64,000 nucleotides of DNA from Deltaproteobacteria bacterium (lineage in GTDB: Bacteria > JAGRBM01 > JAHCIT01), in contig JAHCIT010000006.1 of the NCBI GenBank assembly GCA_026129095.1, positions 128,235-192,234 on the forward strand. Direction: 5' to 3'. Positions 61,381 through 64,000 of this stretch are shown in pieces. The notes under the pieces are model-generated. The model ran no database searches. It was not told the origin of the DNA and saw only the letters and a program-made list of their open reading frames with translations. The translations under genes were made by a program, and so were the position numbers. How positions within the stretch are numbered: position 1 is the first letter of the stretch; each line of letters starts with the position of its first letter.

Positions 61381-61673
61381 GTCACCCGCCCCCAGGCGAT
61401 GGCGACCCAAGCCATCAGGGAGGCGACAACCATCCCGCTCACGACAATGGCAAGAGCAAGAAAAAACCGCCGCCGCCGGAGCAGTTCCATGTCGGATGCT
61501 TCGCCGGTAAAGTCCGCAGATGCCAGGACTGGCTGCCTGGCGATGGCTTCGCCGCCTGCACGGAGCCCCTGCCGCTTGCTGCGAACAGCCAGAGCAACAG
61601 CCACAAGAGAGGTAAACAGGACCACTTCAAGCACGATCGTGAGCATATTAAAGGCCGTCTCGGTATCCGGCAT
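61377..61673 (-). CDS. Small two-helix membrane protein, partner of NosR/NapH-like protein
   Basis: The 98-residue reading starts at ATG 61673 with GGGAGG upstream. It has two helices (MLTIVLEVVLFTSLVAVAL and FFLALAIVVSGMVVASLMAW) linked by a polar loop. It overlaps the iron-sulfur gene by 4 bp, so the two proteins are probably made together. No family was recognised. Confidence 0.7.
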   Translation of the reverse strand: MPDTETAFNMLTIVLEVVLFTSLVAVALAVRSKRQGLRAGGEAIARQPVLASADFTGEASDMELLRRRRFFLALAIVVSGMVVASLMAWVAIAWGRVT

Positions 61674-61779
61674 GGTCCGGTCCTCCCATAGGTGGCAGCG
61701 CGCAGGGAATGCCCGCCCTTTATTCTCTAACCTCTTGGTACCACTGGCACTATGACCATGCTCATAGGCTGCACCCAGC

Positions 61780-62346
61780 ATGGCCGTTCATAGTGACATC
61801 CCTGTGCAGCGGAGGGATACCACCCTGTTTCGCCTGTTCCAGCCATACTTCCAGTGCCTATCAACACTTGCTGCCAGCCTGTTGCTGACTGCTTTCACCG
61901 CACGGGCAGCAGCACCGGCTATCAGCCTGTCAGTAATACCGGAACAGCCCGCCATTTTTGCGCCAGTGCAACTGATTCTGGAAGCCACGGGTTCCACTGC
62001 CCGGGCTCCCGGTGAGGGCCAGTTTCACGTCGAAATCCGGCCGGACGATCCCGCGCTCCGCACCCTGCCTGCTGAAAAGCACCCTGTCACCGAGCGGCTC
62101 AGTAACGGTAAATTCCGGTTGATCCACAACTTCCGGATTGCCGGCACCTACCAGATCACTGCCCATTTCAATGGTACTGACGGCCAATCGGCTACCTTGA
62201 GCCAAACGGTCCAGGTGCAAGAACAGGCAGGCATAGGGTTCTGGTCCGAAACCATCCTGAAAAGTATCCTCTTTGTTCTGGCTGTTCTCGTGCTTATTAT
62301 CGCAATCCGCCGAATGACCCGTCACGATGATGGCACTCCCTCATGA
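61780..62346 (+). CDS. YtkA/FixH-like periplasmic protein with C-terminal anchor
   Basis: The 188-residue protein has an N-terminal signal segment (TLAASLLLTAFTARAAAPA), an immunoglobulin-like domain whose end (FRIAGTYQITAHFNG) resembles YtkA-like/FixH domains, and a C-terminal helix (ILKSILFVLAVLVLIIAIRR). FixH/YtkA-like domains occur near metal and redox systems; the cargo here is unknown. It diverges from the NosR-like pair with 106 bp between starts and might share its regulation. Confidence 0.65.
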   Translation: MAVHSDIPVQRRDTTLFRLFQPYFQCLSTLAASLLLTAFTARAAAPAISLSVIPEQPAIFAPVQLILEATGSTARAPGEGQFHVEIRPDDPALRTLPAEKHPVTERLSNGKFRLIHNFRIAGTYQITAHFNGTDGQSATLSQTVQVQEQAGIGFWSETILKSILFVLAVLVLIIAIRRMTRHDDGTPS

Positions 62347-62603
62347 CCAGCCAATTGACCATCAATGGCAGGTTATTGCCAAAACTGCCGGTTTATCCGG
62401 CACCCTGCACGGTTGAGCAGCAAAACGCTATCGGCCGCATTTCACTGTAATCATATAACTATTTGTAATTATTGGATAAAAATACGTGTTATGGTGTGGA
62501 ACCACGCTTGCTTTACCGTGACGGGGCTGGGAAACCGTATCGCGGTAATGACTAGGCGCGTCACAGACATGCTACGGGAAGGGTGGAAGGAGCGTACGAC
62601 CAA

Positions 62604-63344
62604 GTGTCAAAATTAGCGGCAGCCTGTGCCAACCCCATAATGTCTACACTGGAAACCGAAATACCCGCTGACGAATCCCGGCGAATCCATGACCGGGAAC
62701 TCGGCTTTATGCCATCCGACTACCTCCGGCGCGTCAGCCCCGAACGGATGAGCCGGCACATGAACCTCATCTGCAGCCATCCGGGTTATCCCCTGAAAAC
62801 CTTCGTACAGCATCCGGTGTCATGGGACGTGACCCGGATGGGCAGAAGTGCACGGCTCATGACGTTTTCAATGAACTCACCCCGTGCACTGGTCCATGTT
62901 ACAGCCGCCATTGCGCTCACGGGTGGCTCGATTCAGGCAGCAGAGCTTTACCCGCGAACCGATGGCACCCTGCTGATCGACGTCGAGTTTCATGGCCCCG
63001 CAAGCCCGGAAGCGGTTGGAGACTCTCTCGTCACCCAGTTCCAGGCCCGGATCGCCGACGCTCCGGCGCCGGACTGCGAAGCGGTGCGTGAACTGGAACT
63101 CACCACCCGCACCGATACGGCAACCTCGGCGAATGTGATCGAATTAAGGGCGGCGGATACCAGAGGGCTTCTTTACCGGACTGCCCGGGCCTTCGCCATG
63201 CTTGGCATCAAGATCGTGCGATGCGACATCCGCACAACTGGCGGAAAGGCCTACGACACGTTCCAAGTAACCGACAGGCTCGGCCGACCGCTGGACCTCG
63301 ACCGCGAGATGAACTTCCTGCGCCGGGAAATAGAGGGGGGCTAA
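62604..63344 (+). CDS. ACT-domain protein, GlnD C-terminus-like
   Basis: The protein of about 246 residues has one region near 85-160 (FSMNSPRALVHVTAAIALTG) and a second near 175-245 (NVIELRAADTRGLLYRTARA, FAMLGIKIVRCDIRTTGGKA, DTFQVTDRLGRPL) that look like tandem ACT domains as in the GlnD C-terminus. No nucleotidyltransferase or HD domain is present, so it is a stand-alone regulator that may bind glutamine or another amino acid. AAGGAG (62587-62592) precedes GTG 62604 by 11 nt; GTG 62583 and ATG 62640 are alternatives. Confidence 0.75.
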   Translation: MSKLAAACANPIMSTLETEIPADESRRIHDRELGFMPSDYLRRVSPERMSRHMNLICSHPGYPLKTFVQHPVSWDVTRMGRSARLMTFSMNSPRALVHVTAAIALTGGSIQAAELYPRTDGTLLIDVEFHGPASPEAVGDSLVTQFQARIADAPAPDCEAVRELELTTRTDTATSANVIELRAADTRGLLYRTARAFAMLGIKIVRCDIRTTGGKAYDTFQVTDRLGRPLDLDREMNFLRREIEGG

Positions 63345-63356
63345 AAACCCTATTTC
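63327..63356. terminator. Bidirectional hairpin spanning both stop codons
   Basis: GAAATAG-(A)-GGG (63327-63337) pairs with CCCTATTTC (63348-63356), with one bulged A and a 10-nt loop. It contains the stops of the ACT gene and of dapA, so it could serve both transcripts. Confidence 0.55.
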
Positions 63357-64000
63357 AGCATTCCGGACCGGTTCAGGATATCGTCGAGGATTTTCTCCTG
63401 CTCCGGCGTGGCCGGGACCATCGGCAGGCGGTGCTCGTTCGACGCCAGCAGGCCCATCCGTTTCATCATGTATTTCATCGGGATCGGGTTCGTATCGAGG
63501 AATACGGCCTTGTTCAGATCAAACAGCTCGTAATGAATGCGGCGGGCCCCTTCCAGATCGCCCGCAAACACCCGGTTACAGAGCTCGGCCACCTGTCCCG
63601 GAGCGATATTCCCCACGGCATTCATCAGCCCCTGCGCCCCCACAGCCATCATCGGGAAACTGAGGCTCTCCAGCCCCACGAATACCCGGAAGTCCGGCCC
63701 CATTTTCACAAACAGTTCCGACACATATTCCAGATCATTCACGGCGTGCTTCATCCCCACCAGCGTCGGAACCTTCTCGGCAATGCGCGCAACCGTTTCC
63801 ACCGTGACGTTCACCACCGCCCGCCCGGGTATATGGTAAATCATGAGCGGCAGACCGGTTTCGCGTCCCAGTGCCGAATAATACTCAACCAGTCCGCGCT
63901 GTGGCGGCTTGATGTAATAGGGCGTCACGACAAGGAGCGCATCCGCGCCCAGCTTTTCGGCACGCTTCGTCAGTTCCAGGGTCGATGCCCACGACTCGCA
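63350..64000 (-). CDS. dapA: DapA-family lyase (5' end outside window)
   Basis: The visible 216 residues cover the C-terminal three quarters of a dihydrodipicolinate synthase-type TIM barrel. The second catalytic tyrosine lies in MIYHIPGRAVVNV (family YNxPxR; Asn is His here), the Schiff-base lysine in LVGMKHAVND, and VFVGLESLSFPMMAVGAQGL follows. Lysine and diaminopimelate synthesis (aspartate semialdehyde plus pyruvate) is likely. Relatives such as N-acetylneuraminate lyase or other pyruvate aldolases cannot be excluded, since the N-terminal substrate region is cut off. Confidence 0.82.
   Translation of the reverse strand, partial: CESWASTLELTKRAEKLGADALLVVTPYYIKPPQRGLVEYYSALGRETGLPLMIYHIPGRAVVNVTVETVARIAEKVPTLVGMKHAVNDLEYVSELFVKMGPDFRVFVGLESLSFPMMAVGAQGLMNAVGNIAPGQVAELCNRVFAGDLEGARRIHYELFDLNKAVFLDTNPIPMKYMMKRMGLLASNEHRLPMVPATPEQEKILDDILNRSGMLK

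Overview
This 64 kb window is dense, GC-rich bacterial chromosome with about 59 protein genes, three tRNAs and no rRNA, CRISPR array, integrase or transposase. It looks Gram-negative: there is an Mla-type outer-membrane lipid transporter, HtrA, several lipoproteins and an FtsX/MacB-type exporter. Receiver-DnaJ-TPR fusions, an NTT-HEAT-cNMP fusion and paired acyl-CoA dehydrogenases with a DUF35/thiolase-like pair suggest a deltaproteobacteria-like lineage (Myxococcota, Desulfobacterota or Binatota type). That placement is inference; no marker gene for fine taxonomy is present.

Layout. 0-3.2 kb (minus): alanine racemase followed by mlaE, mlaF and mlaD (mlaD cut by the window edge). 3.3-10.9 kb (plus): a degenerate receiver/J-domain/TPR protein, a GT2 glycosyltransferase, a methyltransferase fused to a PTPS-related multispan membrane protein, and a second copy of that membrane protein. 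10.9-16.1 kb (minus): lon, htrA and a secreted zinc phospholipase C-like protein. 16.3-26.6 kb: aroQ, a PAS-GGDEF-EAL protein, PlsC-type acyltransferase, two SDRs, a divergent transketolase-like enzyme, a tandem FKBP lipoprotein and a redoxin. 26.6-35.4 kb (minus): an eight-gene run with an NTT-like transporter fused to HEAT and cNMP domains, a diguanylate cyclase, two small unknowns, two MacB-type permeases and a BtrH-like protein. 35.6-44.2 kb: tRNA-Ala, assorted envelope and lipid-like proteins, a signal-peptide PCMT, a histone-tail protein beside decamer repeats, a GspH-like pseudopilin, and tRNA-Val/tRNA-Asp with a terminator.

44.2-60.4 kb is a catabolic island built on a divergent, strikingly AT-rich promoter. 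Leftwards it encodes a thiolase-fold protein without the nucleophilic cysteine, its DUF35 partner, an acyl-CoA dehydrogenase, a DECR-like SDR and a double-hotdog MaoC hydratase. Rightwards it encodes an acyl-CoA ligase, an alpha/beta hydrolase, an enoyl-CoA hydratase-like protein lacking the usual glutamates, a split acyl-CoA dehydrogenase pair, a zinc MDR dehydrogenase, an aldehyde dehydrogenase, an LLM flavin enzyme and a MarR regulator. A TPP-dependent lyase faces it from the other side. Together this reads as CoA activation, dehydrogenation, hydration and retro-aldol (not thiolytic) cleavage, with aldehyde disposal, of an unknown and probably branched or cyclic carboxylic acid. The logic resembles actinobacterial steroid side-chain degradation (ChsE/ChsH/Ltp2), but the gene set is different. 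This is the best candidate for an undescribed system here.

60.4-64 kb: a NosR/NapH-like iron-sulfur membrane protein with a small partner, a YtkA/FixH-like periplasmic protein, an orphan ACT-domain protein, and a DapA-family gene cut by the right edge.
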